A stretch of DNA of 64,000 bases, taken from contig CAUEHQ010000001.1 of assembly GCA_958510825.1 (NCBI GenBank), positions 1 through 64,000 of the forward strand. Reading direction: 5' to 3'. Shown in pieces: positions 1 through 12,471 of this stretch (positions are counted from its first letter, which is position 1; each line of letters begins with the position of its first letter). A model generated the notes under the pieces. That model was not told the DNA's origin. It searched no databases and was given only the letters and a program-made list of their open reading frames with translations. The DNA comes from Brachypterus glaber (Eukaryota; Arthropoda; Insecta; Coleoptera; Kateretidae). The translations under genes were made by a program, and so were the position numbers.

Positions 1-860
1 GGGCAAATATGTTAACATGAAAATATTAACTATATTGCCCTCCCACAAGGGGCCATAACGACAATGCCCGGACATTAGCGATATTGGCCAGGGAAATTGG
101 ACATTCACGTGATTGTCAGGCCATTATCGTCGATGTCCAATTATTGTCTTTGGACGTAACATTTAGATTAAACCTATTTAATACCACTTGTATAAAGTAT
201 TTAATTACCTTAAGGATAAAAAATGCTCCAAAAAATCCTGCGAAAAACATAATATATTTAATTAAAAATAAAGATTATAAGCTTAAAATTAAAAAGCAAG
301 AAAAAATATATAACTTAAAACTAATAAATACACTTGTATAGGAAAAAAGTGGGGCACTTAAAATTGTTTTGTTTAAAATGGATAATATTATCCAATTTAA
401 ATAAAAAAAAATAATAAGTTTATTTAAAAACTTGTGAATTTGGATTATTTATTTTTATATTATTTATTTTACCAAGTCAAATTGACTTTTTGTCAAATTA
501 TTTTCACCATCATTATAAAAACTTAATTTACACCACAGCAAAAACTACTTACGACCTACAGATTATATAATTTTTTTAATTTAGATTTAACCAGTCTACG
601 TTTAGTTTAGTTTAGTTTAGTTTATTGTTTATACTCGTTCGGGGACTTTTTTCAAAAGTAGTTTATACCTTATTAGAGTGATTGTTGTACAATAAATTTA
701 ATTATTAACATCAATAATAAAATCAATTAAAAGGTTTAATAGTTTAACTTAAGAATAAATCACGTGTTAAATAAAATCCTTAAATGTAAACTTTTATTCG
801 TTAAAAAAAAACTAAGATCTGAGTTAACGTTCTTATATTATTTGAAAGATTTTGTGGTCG
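1..860. other. AT-rich non-coding stretch, no gene recognised
   Basis: No reading frame here resembles a known protein. The first 170 bases contain several short palindromic words of the type CACGTGA and GGGCAATA, suggesting the edge of a repetitive element whose other end lies outside the window. A short TTTAG microsatellite lies at 601-624. The rest is low-complexity A/T sequence. Confidence 0.5.
601..624. repeat. (TTTAG)n microsatellite
   Basis: Nearly five tandem copies of TTTAG are visible. The unit is not the insect telomeric TTAGG repeat, so this is an ordinary short tandem repeat. Confidence 0.85.
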
Positions 861-863
861 TTA

Positions 864-1585
864 GGGGCTGTCCATATATTACGTAACGCAATTTTGCAAA
901 AAAATTGACCCCCCCCCTGTGTGACAAACTATCACATTTACCTACACCCCCTCCCCCTGTGTAACGCGTAACAATATAAAAATTTTGTTTCGCAATTAAT
1001 TTAACTGTATTCTCACTATTGATTCGTTTGTTTTTTGACAAAACAAACATGAAACTAAAATATAGCATAACATAATCTTCAAAAAAATTTACACGAAAAA
1101 ATCACTCAAACTTTAAAAAAATATTCATAATCAATATCACACAGGGAAAAAATACTAGGTACCTCTTTTTACACTGAGTATCACATATAACACGTATATT
1201 GTTTATGCACAGGTACACAAAATAGTACACACATTGGTGTTCTGTGTGTTTCCGCTCAAAAATGTATCATCGCCGATTGATCGGCAAGATCACGAAAGAA
1301 CAGGGCCGTAAGATTCTTTTTTAATATCAATGTCGACAGTTTTTTTACTGATTACAATATTATTTAAATATGCATAGTTTTGTCAATTTTTGTGTGAAAA
1401 AGGGAATTATGGGCCACTAAATAGTAATCTATGTTGAAATAAAAATACATCTGCCAAGGAAATAAACATTAAATTTATTAAATTCCGTTACGTAACGTTT
1501 ACCTAGACCCCCCCTCCCCCCTGTCACAAACTGTAACAATTTCTCTGACCCCCCTAGGCGCGATACGTAATATATGGACAGCCCC
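864..1585. mobile_element. PIF/Harbinger-type MITE, 722 bp
   Basis: The ends are perfect inverted repeats of about 22 bp beginning GGGGCTGTCCAT, at 864-885 and 1564-1585. They are flanked on both sides by TTA (861-863 and 1586-1588), a 3-bp target duplication. A GGGGCTGT-type terminus with TTA/TAA duplication is the established signature of the PIF/Harbinger superfamily. Next to each end lies a C-rich block (GACCCCCCC...CCCTGT...ACAAACT), at about 907-960 and 1503-1555, in direct orientation. No transposase is encoded, so it is non-autonomous. A related right end seems to be present at about 22304-22329. Confidence 0.85.
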
Positions 1586-1588
1586 TTA

Positions 1589-3824
1589 TTTTGTCAATAA
1601 ATTCCTGGTCATAAAAAGAAAAAAAACGGTGCATTTCTGCAAAGAACGATTACCATTTTCGGATTTAGGGGGGCCAAAATAATTACTTCGTTTTAAACGA
1701 TAACAGATTTCCATAACATTTTTTTGCCAAAACAAATAATATATAAAAAATCTCCATAAAAAAAAACGGTGCATTTCCGCAAAACATGATTATCATTTTT
1801 GAACTCAGGAGTGTCAATTTAATAAGCTAGTATGTGATTTGTAACGATATCAGATTTCCAGCAAACGAAAGTTGGGTCTAGGGGTATAACTGTAGCTGTA
1901 GTATAAATGTATAAAGAAAACACTAATTTAATTTAAGTTTAAGTACTAGTTTAATTTTTTTTTAAATTTTGAAATGCATCAGGTGTTTAATTAGTTTATT
2001 ATTTTTCAAGAAATAAATCTGTCGGTGTCTGACAATATCCACTAAGTTTTGTTTTATTTTAATTAATTTTGAGTACATTCTAATAGTTCTCTAATAGATT
2101 TTTTAAAACTACCTGTTCAAACTAAGAAAATATGTATAATTAATTATTCATTTATTCATTTATTTGTTTATTGTCGTTTTGAGACCTACTAATAGGTAGT
2201 TTATATCATAATAGACAGTTTATAAAATAAAAATTTTGCAGGTTCTTCAAACTTAATTAAACCATTCCTAATAATTCCTTCCTTATACCTAATTGATACA
2301 AATATTAAATTAAAAGGATATTTGAAATCTTATCGTTTGATGTAAGAAAACTGTTAAAAGGTTTATCCAATACATACAGATAATGAGACAATTACCCGCT
2401 TTATTTTAAATAGATAAACTCAATAATAACCCCCGCGTGGCTTTTACTTTATTGAGTGGATAATTATTTATTTTACCCACTCAACTGTCACTTGTCAAAT
2501 TATTTTCTTGTAAATGTCATTAAAATTTTTAATAAAAATATGAATTTCTAAGCTATTTATTGGATAAGACCTTGTATGGCACTCATGAGTAAACCGATAT
2601 TACCCACTAGTACCATAAATAACTATTATGTGGTTCAAATTTAGTTGATCTTAATCATTTCAAAAGTTATTTAATATTAAAGAGGGCGGACTTTAGACAA
2701 GTACTGTAAATTATTATTATTTTTAGGCTTACGAATTCTTCCTATTTGCAGTGTTGATAGTGGTAGATATGGTAATTTTTATGGAGATGGCTTCCAGCTA
2801 CAAATTTGTGAAATTGGACGTTGATAGTTCAACTATCCTGAGGGACGAACAGACAAAAAATCTAATAGAAATAACATCCGAGACTGAAATTTTTAACGAC
2901 CTTGATTAAATGACCCTGCACAAATATCAAGGAAAATGTTTTCCTCAGATTTTGCTGAAATTTTGACATGTAGTCCTTAGTTCGCTGATTAAATCTGACC
3001 GGTCCACACCCTTGGCTGTTCAATTGTTTTGGTGCAATAACCGTTTAAAATTGAAATAATTGACTGAGTCAAAAACAACTAACACTAGAACAAATTTTTT
3101 TATTTGTGTTTGTTATTTTTGACATATCTTTTTAAAATAGTTTATCGTATTAGATTTTCCAGGGTGGGTAAAAAAAATTACCTAATATGATAATAATAAA
3201 AAGTGTAAAAAAATATATAAAAATTCCTTGGACAGGTCAATTTTTATTTTAAGAGGATATCTTTTAATCGCAGTGACTGTGATTTTAATTAACCGACTTC
3301 CAAAAAAGGAAGAGGTTATTAATTTGATCAAACTTTTTGCAACTTTAAGAGGGCATTGATGAGGTAGTCCCGTTTCAATTTGACGCTCGGATAATGCCGG
3401 GTAAGCCGGATAATTAATATAAATCTAATCGTTTTAACGCAATAATACGAAAATCAATAAAACGAGGGGTAAACCGCTGAAAAAAATATACAACTAAATC
3501 CCTTTTAGAAGGTAATGCCTTAAGATTTTTCCGGAATCCCTTAAGATTCCTTTGAATTTCGTTCAAGATTACCTCGTAATAAAATGTGAAAAATAATACA
3601 AAAGTTGGTATGGACATGGGTCAAATATCATCTCCAAAGAAAGCCATATTTCATAAATACAAATTTGAAAGGTATAAATGTCCAATATCGGGAACACTGT
3701 TGAAACCAGGACCAAGTAACCGTTAAAATTAGGGACAACTTGACATAATATTATGGTGCTATTAGAGGTCTATTTAAACTTTTAAATATGGTTCTCCTTA
3801 AAGGCAGAAGGTTATGACGTCACT
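1589..3824. other. Non-coding stretch with diffuse repeat relics
   Basis: No coding potential is recognisable. The stretch at about 3170-3290 (words such as CTTGGACAGGTCAA and ATATCTTTTAATC) is distantly similar to the arms of the fold-back element at 58850-59549, so it is probably an old relative. At 3291-3318 the motif AACCGACTTCC...GGAAGAGGTT forms a short hairpin of a kind often seen in insect dispersed repeats. Confidence 0.4.
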
Positions 3825-3830
3825 CATGTA

Positions 3831-4098
3831 AAATGTTGTTTATGTTGTTTGTTTTTAACCTCGTACTATTCTACTTAATTAAGCATCCCCTAAGTCCAGG
3901 ACTTGTGTGGGCTAGTAGTAGAGGGGACCACCGGCTTTAATTGACTTTCGAACCAATATATCTAGGGAGTACGCCTTCGCCAAATTTCAATTATTAATTA
4001 ACTGAAAAAGGCAATCGGCGCCAGTGAGGTTTGAACTCACGATCATTAGCTCAGTGTCAATGCTATATCGATGCCTTAGACTGCTGAGCTAATTCTCC
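3831..4098 (-). mobile_element. tRNA-derived SINE, copy A
   Basis: Read on the minus strand, the element starts with GGGAGAATTAGCTCAG. It carries a tRNA-like A box (TTAGCTCAGCAGTCTAAGG) and B box (GAGTTCAAACCTC), the internal promoter for RNA polymerase III. An unrelated core follows, ending in AGTACGAGGTTAAAAACAAAC. CATGTA flanks both sides (3825-3830 and 4099-4104) and is the likely target duplication. Body and tail match copy B (37709-37970) and copy C (51996-52262). SINEs encode no protein and are moved by the machinery of a LINE; which LINE is not evident. Confidence 0.85.
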
Positions 4099-4104
4099 CA
4101 TGTA

Positions 4105-4652
4105 TTTTTTTAAATATTATTTTCAGAGTTATAGAATTTGTTTTGACTTTTTCACAAACAATATATAGGCCAATCAAACCTTCTTAGTTTCTTGACCAAT
4201 CAGATCAAAATGAATCTGATAATTTTTGCACAAGTGCAATTATCACTTGGTTACTATGAAAACAAGAAACTGACAGTTTACATAATGTTATATTTTTGCA
4301 AAATGTGTTTTTAATTTGTGAAGCTTACCTTTAGTTGATTTATTTTTATTGATAAGCAATATAGTCAGAGTTAAGATATTATAAGAGTGGCAACGGTGTA
4401 CTTACAGTTATAGAGTCTTTACGAAAATTAGCTAGTTTTTGTGTTAGATAAATTAATTTTATTGCACAGTAACAAAATACAAATATATTCGCGTCACCTG
4501 AGTATTTGAAGCACCTTGTAAGTTATTGTTTACATCTTAAAATTGTAACTGAAACGGTTCAAGGCTAGCTCAGCTGACGAAATTCATGGGCAGCGTTGCC
4601 GCTGTGATCATTCTTTCACGGAATTCGCTGATATTTTAATAATCTATTTAAA
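4105..4652 (+). other. Probable 5' leader of the split non-LTR element plus flank
   Basis: No open frame is recognised. Because ORF1 of the non-LTR element begins at 4653, part of this stretch is likely its 5' untranslated region. The exact 5' end cannot be set because no target duplication was identified. Confidence 0.35.
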
Positions 4653-5357
4653 ATGCCTCCTTAACCTGTAACTGCATGTTCCTGTTGTGACAAAACATCA
4701 GAGAATCACAAAATAGTTATATGCAACTTTTGCAAGAATACCTACTCCAACGAATGTGCTGGTTTAACTTTATCTGAAGTGAGATTAATCAATACAAAAA
4801 AGAGTATTTCTTTCACCTGCGCAAACTGTCCGGATTTAGAAAAATGCATTAATTAGTTAAAAGCAACCGTGGAATCTTTTGAAAGCAAGATTGAGAACTT
4901 GGGAGCAAAAAGTTCTGATACTAATAAAAGTTTTGAGTTCGAGGAAGTACTACGAGAACTTAATGATAGAAATTCAAGAAGAAAAAATTTAATTATTTTT
5001 GGTGTTGATGAACAAGTTATTGCAGATAAATATGCTAAAATGGAGCAAGACAGAAAGAAAGCCCTAAACATCCTAAAATATAAAAAGTCCAAACCAAATG
5101 TTGAATTTGGTGAACTCAAGCCAATAAGACTAGGTAAATTTAATGAAAGAGCAACAACTCCACGACCAATAAAACTTACTCTACTTGATGAAAATACATT
5201 ACACACACTTATAAAAAGTGGGAATAAACTAAAGGCTCACAACTCGTTCAAAAAATTCATAATTTCCTTGGATCGAACCCCTCGGCAAGTTGAACACTAT
5301 AAGCAAGTTAAAGATGAGCTTATTAATCGTCAAGCGGCAGGTGATCAAAACTTGTAA
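4653..5357 (+). pseudogene. ORF1 of a non-LTR retrotransposon, PHD-finger type, disrupted
   Basis: From the ATG at 4653 one frame runs to the stop at 5355-5357, but it has in-frame stops at 4662 and 4854. The N-terminal part shows a zinc-binding cysteine pattern (CSCCDK, then CNFCKN, NECAG and CANC), as in the PHD-like fingers of ORF1 proteins in several CR1/Jockey-group elements. The second half is charged, with a predicted helical stretch and an 'RRKNLIIFGVDE'-like segment typical of such ORF1 proteins. ORF1 products bind element RNA and escort it to the target. ORF2 follows directly with overlap. Two stop codons make this copy non-functional. Confidence 0.75.
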
Positions 5358-6757
5358 AGTATCTACATGGAATCCCCCAAATAGTAACTTTAAACAACTA
5401 GAGCCCAACGATGTCAAAGAATTTATCTTGTACTATCAAAATGTGAGAGGATTGAGAACAAAGACTCGTCAATTTTACGCTGCAGTGAGTGATGTGGAAT
5501 TCGATTTTATTGGACTATCTGAAACAGGTATAACCGACTATATTCTATCTTCAGAATTATTTCCCAGTGATAGACATTACGACTTGGTCGACATGGAACG
5601 TAATGGTGGGGTTTTATTAGCATATAAAAATGTATTTAAGGCTGAACAACTTGACCTAAATGATTTTTGTTACTTTTTTACCGATTGTTGATATTTTAGG
5701 CTGTAAGTTTTCCTACAATAATACCGTTACTTATATTTATGTTATCTACATACCTCCTGATCCTAAAGTTACAAACCAACAATTCGAAGAGTTCATGGAA
5801 AAATTTAAGCTTCATCTCTCAGATAAGGACAATGTAATTATAATGGGGGATTTTAATGTCCCAAAATATATTTCACTAGATCTTAGCAACCGCAGGTGTA
5901 GTTCGTTGATAGGTTTTCTTGATTTTACTAAACTTAAGCAGCTGAATCCCGTACGTAATCATATGGGACGATTATTGGATTTAATATTATCCAATTATGA
6001 ATGTTCTGTTATTCGGGAAAATATTTCTTTAGTAACTATTGATAACTATCATCCTGCATTGCTTATATCTATGACATTGTCTTCTTCAACTTCTAACACA
6101 TTTCCTAATAATTTAGCCAAGAAAAATTACAATTTCAGAAAAGGTAACTATTTAGAGTTATATAACGACCTAGCTAATACTAACTGGGATTTTCTTAAGG
6201 AATTTAAGGACTCAAATTTAGCTTGTGATGCCTTTTATAATAAAATTTATTCACTTTTTGACAAATATATCCCGCTTCGTAAAACAAATTCTACAAAATA
6301 TCCTATTTGGTATACAAATGACATAATTAAAAATCTCAAACTTAAAAAGACTGCTCATAGAAAATTTAAAAGTTCAAATCTTGATCGTCACTACGCTGAA
6401 TATAGTAGGTTACGTTCCTTAACATAACAATTAATTCAACTTGCTTACAAAAATTATCTTGTCAAAATAGAAGAAAACTTAGCTAATGACCCAAATAGCT
6501 TTTGGTCATACATTCAGAATAAGAAAGTTTCTTCTAGAATACCTGGTAAAATGAAATATGAGAGTAATATTTTTGAAACACCTAATGAAATAGTAAATGG
6601 TTTTTCCGAGTATTTCAGCAGTGTTTTTTTACCCAAAAACACCGTTGATAATATCCCTGATCTAGGTCATATAAAAAGTAGATCCACTATCAATATTAAT
6701 CAGTTTAGTGATGTCATAAGCCCTATTTTTGGTTATTCAGATATTCAAACAAATTAA
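5290..6757 (+). pseudogene. ORF2 first half: AP-endonuclease domain of the non-LTR element
   Basis: The frame opens near 5290 and carries the endonuclease motifs YYQNVRGLRTK (around 5430) and GLSETGI (around 5512). A frameshift at about 5660-5690 shifts the frame. The next segment has the catalytic GDFNVP motif (around 5847) and a degraded 'DNYHPALL' motif in place of the usual SDHxP. A stop at 6425-6427 interrupts it, but the same frame continues recognisably to 6757. In this family the endonuclease nicks target DNA to start target-primed reverse transcription. The coding sequence breaks off at 6757 and resumes at 9223 after foreign DNA. One frameshift, two stops and an insertion make it dead. 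Confidence 0.85.
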
Positions 6758-9222
6758 AAGTAAAATGTTTGGTCAGGCAATATCTAAAATGACTTATGTA
6801 TTAGGATATCTTTTACATTAATATAAAATACTATCTTAATGAAATATCCTCGGTTCGTATTGTCTGATGGTCATTATATTTAGTGATATTTGCATATCGC
6901 ACACTCTAAGTAGATGAATAAGTATTGGCATTAATATTTAAATGGATTGCTATTAATATAAGACTTTAAGCTTAGATTATACTTTCATACAGAGGATTTC
7001 CTTTAATTACAATAAAAAAGTAATTATCAGATAAGTGAATGTTTAACAACATTTTTAATTTTATCTACGGAAATACCCTCTTGACAAAATTAACATGAAA
7101 ATCCACAAAATAAATTAGCTTAAAATATCATATTTCAAAAGGCTTACACTTTCTAAGAATTTTAGTATCAATACCATAATCAACATCTGTTTAAACTTTT
7201 CCTGAAAAATAAAATGTTTGTACCCCCAATGGGTCTTATTTCTTTTAGTAGGTGCCGAAAAATCACAAGACATTTATTGCATTTTAAAAGTTATCTTTAT
7301 TAACTAAAAACAGACCTTTCACTACATTCAAGTGAAAACACATTTTTCCTCGGTAAACAAAATTATGGTTTTTTTTTTGAGACCTTTTTTGGTTTTCAAA
7401 GAAACTAGATATTTAAGTACTCACATATCTGGATAAGATTCATGGTTAAACTCTTCGGTGGTTGTATGGTGAAGAACATTTTACACTTTCTGAATTCGCA
7501 AACTACCTTGAATATATAATTATCAATAACGATCTAAAACCGGACTCAGCTTTAGAATTAAGACATTTGGGTTCCTGTGTCTCGTTAAAGTTCGTAGTTA
7601 TATTCAAATATTAGTCTCGCCTTACACTGGCTCAACTATTTCTCTCTATATAAAAAAATCAAAAGAATCCCTTTATATAACCTTCTAAAAAACACATAAA
7701 ATGACGTCATACCACCACCGAGAACTTTCCCATGCTACATAAAAACCTTATCTAAATAATTAAATTTTATCGTTCTTTAAAACAAACAAAAATCTCAACC
7801 ATAGGTCTTATACGACAAAAATCAAAAACATATATATTTTCTTAAACAACTAATACAAAAATACCATATCTTAGGAAATAGCAAACTATCTATTTCTTAA
7901 CACAAAATTAAATTATTTGCAAAACCAATTAATAACAATTAAAACAGTTGTTGCTATAATTGGATTCCAAACAAAATAAATAAAGGACTAAGAATAACTA
8001 ACAACTCACAAATTCCTAAAACATGTTCATAATTAAAAAAAACTTAATTTGCACAATTACACAAAATCTGCAAATTACCTAGACTAAAAGAATATCCAAT
8101 TAAAAGCTAAATAAAAATAAAATAAACATATAACCTTAAAACTTATAAAACATAATTTAAGATCTGCATTACTCTCCTATAATAACAAAAAAAAACAAAA
8201 CCAATTTAATTAAAACAAAAATAAAACAAATATAATCCAATTTCTGAATTTCCCTGTATAATAAAAATGCTTTAGAAAAAACCATTCCCACAGAATAACT
8301 AACATGTGGAAAATATTAACTTAGGCTTGGCTATTAAACCTTGATAACCTTTTTTTTTACGACTTAAAAAGGGTCGATATAGTTTCATAACTCGATACCA
8401 AAAAATCAATACAAAACTTCATTTAATATTTAAATATAAAAACTTTAAAATAATTATAATACAGACCTCAAAATATAAAGAAAACTTAGACCTTATTTTC
8501 CAGCAAGGAAACTATTCGAAATTATAAATCATTACTTCAAAACTTTTTTAAATGCAAAATTAAATATATATACATACATATATAATTTTAAAAACAAATT
8601 ACTATATATACATATATTAAATTTCGAAAAGCCTTTTCCTGAAAATAGACATAATTTTACATGTTATCAAAACACACAATATAACAATAACCGTGAAAAT
8701 GTACTTTTCATTCACACACAACGTGCCGTGTTAAAATTGAAAATGTGCTAGCCAATAATGAAAAACCACTGCTAATATATTATCGTTTATCCAACATATT
8801 AAAATTAAGCAAAAATCGTAAATAAAACTATAATTTTTAATTCTTCATATGAGCTTTCTTATTCTTAAAAATAACTATATTTTCTTTAATAGTAAATAAA
8901 GTCGTAGGAAAAATAGTATACACGACTTGTCATTTACTTTTTCAATATATCCGAATGCTTTTATTTACTTAGTAAATACTTCGTGAAGAAAAACTCTCGT
9001 ACACAGAACTAGGTTCGCAAACTTATCGCGCAAAATACTATTAACCTTTTATTGAGGCATTTTTACTAATCACTTTATTATGTACTAGAATATTTGTAAC
9101 AACTTAAATCTCAAAATAAAGTATTTATTCATAATATATAAAATATATTTACGTAATCAAAATTTACTAGAATTATTCATCTTTTTAAAAATAACAATAC
9201 AAGTTACAAAATTTCTGGTACA
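6758..9222. mobile_element. About 2.4 kb of non-coding DNA splitting the non-LTR ORF2
   Basis: The endonuclease part of ORF2 stops at 6757 and the reverse transcriptase part resumes at about 9223 in the same orientation, so the sequence between is inferred to be a secondary insertion. It is very AT-rich and encodes nothing recognisable. I could not find convincing terminal inverted repeats or a target duplication, so the class of inserted element is unknown and both boundaries are accurate only to tens of bases. Confidence 0.55.
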
Positions 9223-10756
9223 GTGATTTTTACCACTCATAACAGTGACGATGAAATTCGTAAAGCCATTAAAAGGCTAAGTAAAAAAATGACCTCTGGC
9301 CATGACTTAATACGTAGTTTTCTTGTAAAAGATAGTAGCCCCGTAATTGTTAAACCCTTAAAAATAATATTGGATTTAATATTAGAAACGTCTATTTTTC
9401 CGAATATTTGGAAAAAGCAAGGGTCTGTCCAATATTCAAATCAGGTAAATCGGATGATATAAAAAACTATCGTCCAATTTCTATTCTATGTAACTTTGCA
9501 AAAGTCTTCGAGACGTGTCTGCATAATGTATTAAGCAATGCAGTCAAGCCTTTAATTTCTACCCGTCAACACGGATTTCTTGAAAATCGTTCAACCATGA
9601 GCAATCTGGTAGAAATCACTCAAGAAATTTCTGAGGCTTTAGGTGATTCTAGTCAAATGGATGTCATTTATATAGACATCTCGAAGGCTTTTGATAAGAT
9701 CCCCCATCCTATACTACTTGATAAATTGGACGCATTTGGTTTTAGTACTTCTCTCTTACTTCTATTTATTTCATATCTTTCCGATAGACCTCAATTTGTA
9801 AGCTATAATGGATATGACTCCAATCCTTTTTTCATCACGTCCGGAGTCCACAAGGGTCTAACATGGGACCACTACTATTTCTATTATTCATCAACGACCT
9901 TACTACTTTACTAATGTGCGGTTTTCTACTATTTGCTGATGATTTAAAACTGTATCTAAGAATAAAAAGTCTGATGGACTGTCTGGTTTTACAGCAGCAG
10001 ATAGACCTTATTTTTGAATGGTGTAACAATAACCTGTTATTTATGAATGTTTCTAAATGTAAAGTTATTTCCTACACCAGAAAGAAGCAACCAACTTTTT
10101 ATAATTACAACTTTAACTCTGAAACTTTAGCACGTGCTTCTTCTACTAAAGATCTTGGCATAATTTTTGATAGCGAACTTACGTTTAGGGAGCATATTGC
10201 TGTGACACAAAAATCTGCTATTAGGATGTTAGGTTTTATTCTTCGTAGTTGTGGTTCATTTAGAAATATATCAGCTCTTAAGGTCCTTTATATTTCCCTA
10301 GTTCGCTCTAAACTAGAATACGGAGCTCTGATTTGGTTTCCGCGAACCCAAAGCCATATTGGCTTATTAGAATCAGTACAGAGACGATTTTTAAAATTTT
10401 TAGCATTTAAAATTGACCGAATTTATCCTGCTCGAGGTACTGATCATGATTTATTACTCTCTAGATTTGATATGCCTCTTCTATCTCATAGAAGGGATTT
10501 AGTTTCAGTTAAATTTCTTTATAAATTATTAAATAATAACATGGATGCGTCCAATATCCTGAGTAAAATAAATTTTCACGTAAATAGAAACCTTAGAGTA
10601 AGCAATGTATTTTATTATAATACAGTAAGAACTAATATTGCTACAACTTCTCCGATTTACGTGATGTGTTCAAATTTTAATAGAATTGGTCACCTTTGTG
10701 ATATTCACCATTCTTCACTAAGGCGTATACTGTCTTTGGCTGATCAGCATTTGTAA
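9223..10756 (+). pseudogene. ORF2 second half: reverse transcriptase of the split non-LTR element
   Basis: Three frame segments (9223-9462, 9408-9914, 9863-10756) together give a reverse transcriptase of the CR1/Jockey group. Visible motifs are NYRPISIL (about 9466), HGFLENRST (about 9571), IDISKAFDKIPH (about 9675), GPLLFLLFINDL (about 9866) and the catalytic FADD at 9932-9943. The C-terminal thumb region runs to the stop at 10754-10756. Frameshifts near 9415 and 9860 break the frame. This enzyme copies element RNA at the nicked target. Clade assignment between CR1-like and Jockey-like is not secure by eye. Confidence 0.85.
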
Positions 10757-11026
10757 TTAGTCAGGAGTTGTGTAGTATTTTTTTTTCTCCTACTGTTGAT
10801 TATTATTGTTAAAATCATTCAATATTTAAGTTTTTTTTTTGTTGTTATATTTTATTTTATTTTATATATATATATATAGGTAATCTTCTCACTTCTGTTA
10901 TTATATTATTATAATTAGTTTCATTTTATTATTAGTTAAATTATTGTTATTCTCTGTTATTGAATCTTTGTCCTATAAAAAGGATTTTGTATCTGTTGGG
11001 CAAATAAATAAATAAATAAATAAATA
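10757..11026 (+). repeat. 3' untranslated region and (AAAT)n tail of the non-LTR element
   Basis: After the ORF2 stop the sequence is T-rich with a short (TA)n run near 10863-10878. It ends in GGGCAAATAAATAAATAAAT at about 10998, a simple AAAT repeat that serves as the retrotransposon tail and marks its 3' terminus. Confidence 0.7.
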
Positions 11027-12471
11027 TAAATGCCTATTACATCCTAGGAATAAACCCTAATTAATTTCAGATAATATATTATATTTTATGCACTTTCCAT
11101 AAATTTTAATTTATTTAATTGTATCTTGGTATTAAAAACAGGCCACTCTAAACCAATGTAAACACTTATTTATTAAAAATATATTTACAGTAAAAAAGTA
11201 AATAATTTACTTCTTTTAAATGACGGAAATCAAAACATCAAATGACTGCGCTGGTCCAGTACAGCGTTGCCAAACTTTATTAGAAACCGATCGCAAATTG
11301 TTTTTTTACGGGTAGTAACACCCGTTATTTTATTTCTTTTCAGTTGAAAACTAAACGTTTTAAACAAAACCAGAAATGATCTTTATTTAAATGCTAAAAT
11401 ATATGATGACAATTATTTTATTGGAATAATCTCAAGCATAAAATATCTCTCAAGCAAAGTTTAGACTTGGCAACATTCTCGAACAAGTGAACATCGTGGT
11501 TTTAAAAAGCGCGGCAAATTTGAGATTTAAATTTTTATTATAATTATAATTTAAATATGAAACAATATTAAACATGGTAAAATTATATACTTCCTTATTT
11601 TGTTTGTGACACAGTCTTTCAAAATACCATTCGTGCATGTTGAATTATACATAATTTTTTTACTGTATATAAAAAACATTTTCCTTAAGGAAATTGTTTT
11701 CGTGCATTTTTCGTGTTATAAAATTCCGAGACCGCAGGTCAAACAATTGCCAAGCAAAATATTTTTTTAATACAGTAAAAAAATTATCAATAATTCAACA
11801 TGCACTTATATTATTCACACTGTTGATATATTATTATGTCCTTGGATGTTTAGCATCTAGATGGTGAAACAGTAGAAAATAACGCAAAAAAAATTAATAA
11901 TCCAAATATTTTTAAATATGAATGTTGTCTAAATACAAGGCGTCAAAATATGTAATGCTTGGCATTCTCTAATATTTAAAAAATATAATTGTTTTGATCT
12001 CGTACGTGTACTTCATTGCTTGGTATTTCATTTTGATTCTTTTTATACTGTGGCGTCCCCATATAACTTTTATGTTTCAAAATTCAAATAACTTTTTCTA
12101 AAAACTTATAACTGATAGGACTTTTTCTTCCATTTTTAATGATTAATTAATAAGTGGTACCTCCTATAACATTATTGTTTATGAATTGACTTTTCTTTAA
12201 TTGGTAAAAATATTTATATTTATTAAATTAATCTTTTTTTTTAATTTGGAGTTTATCGAATTTTCTTTCTATTTTTTATACATTTTTAAAAAATTGCGCC
12301 TCCATACAGAGTTATCAATAACTGGCATGTCAAAATTTAAGAGGTCATTCTACATTAGGCGGGCCAAAAAATTTTTTTTTGGAAAAATCCAGGATGGCAA
12401 GTAAAAAAAAAGTTGTAGTATGTTTAGAGCAACTCACCTGCAAAAATTGAGATTTAAAAAAAAATGAGCCG
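11027..12471. other. Non-coding stretch with a 36-bp-arm hairpin
   Basis: No gene is recognised. At 11633-11668 and 11772-11807 there is an inverted repeat of about 36 bp containing the word GTGCATGTTGAATTAT, separated by about 100 bp. This is probably a small fold-back element. The short open frames here lie in low-complexity sequence and have no protein resemblance. Confidence 0.45.
11633..11807. repeat. Small fold-back repeat
   Basis: Arms at 11633-11668 and 11772-11807 are nearly perfect reverse complements, with a few mismatches in the middle. The loop contains GAGACCGCAGGTC. Nothing is encoded. Confidence 0.65.

Noticed and set aside
601..624. Telomeric repeat
   Set aside because: The unit is TTTAG, not insect TTAGG, and it is only 24 bp long.
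4010..4100. Functional tRNA gene at the head of SINE copy A
   Set aside because: The arms do not fold into a standard cloverleaf and the sequence continues into the SINE body seen in three copies.
4853..5206. 117-codon minus-strand frame
   Set aside because: Antisense of the non-LTR ORF1 and rich in Ser/Leu from reverse reading.
6758..9222. Helitron assignment for the inserted DNA
   Set aside because: A CTGG word occurs near the right border, but no TC start at an A|T site and no convincing 3' hairpin were found.
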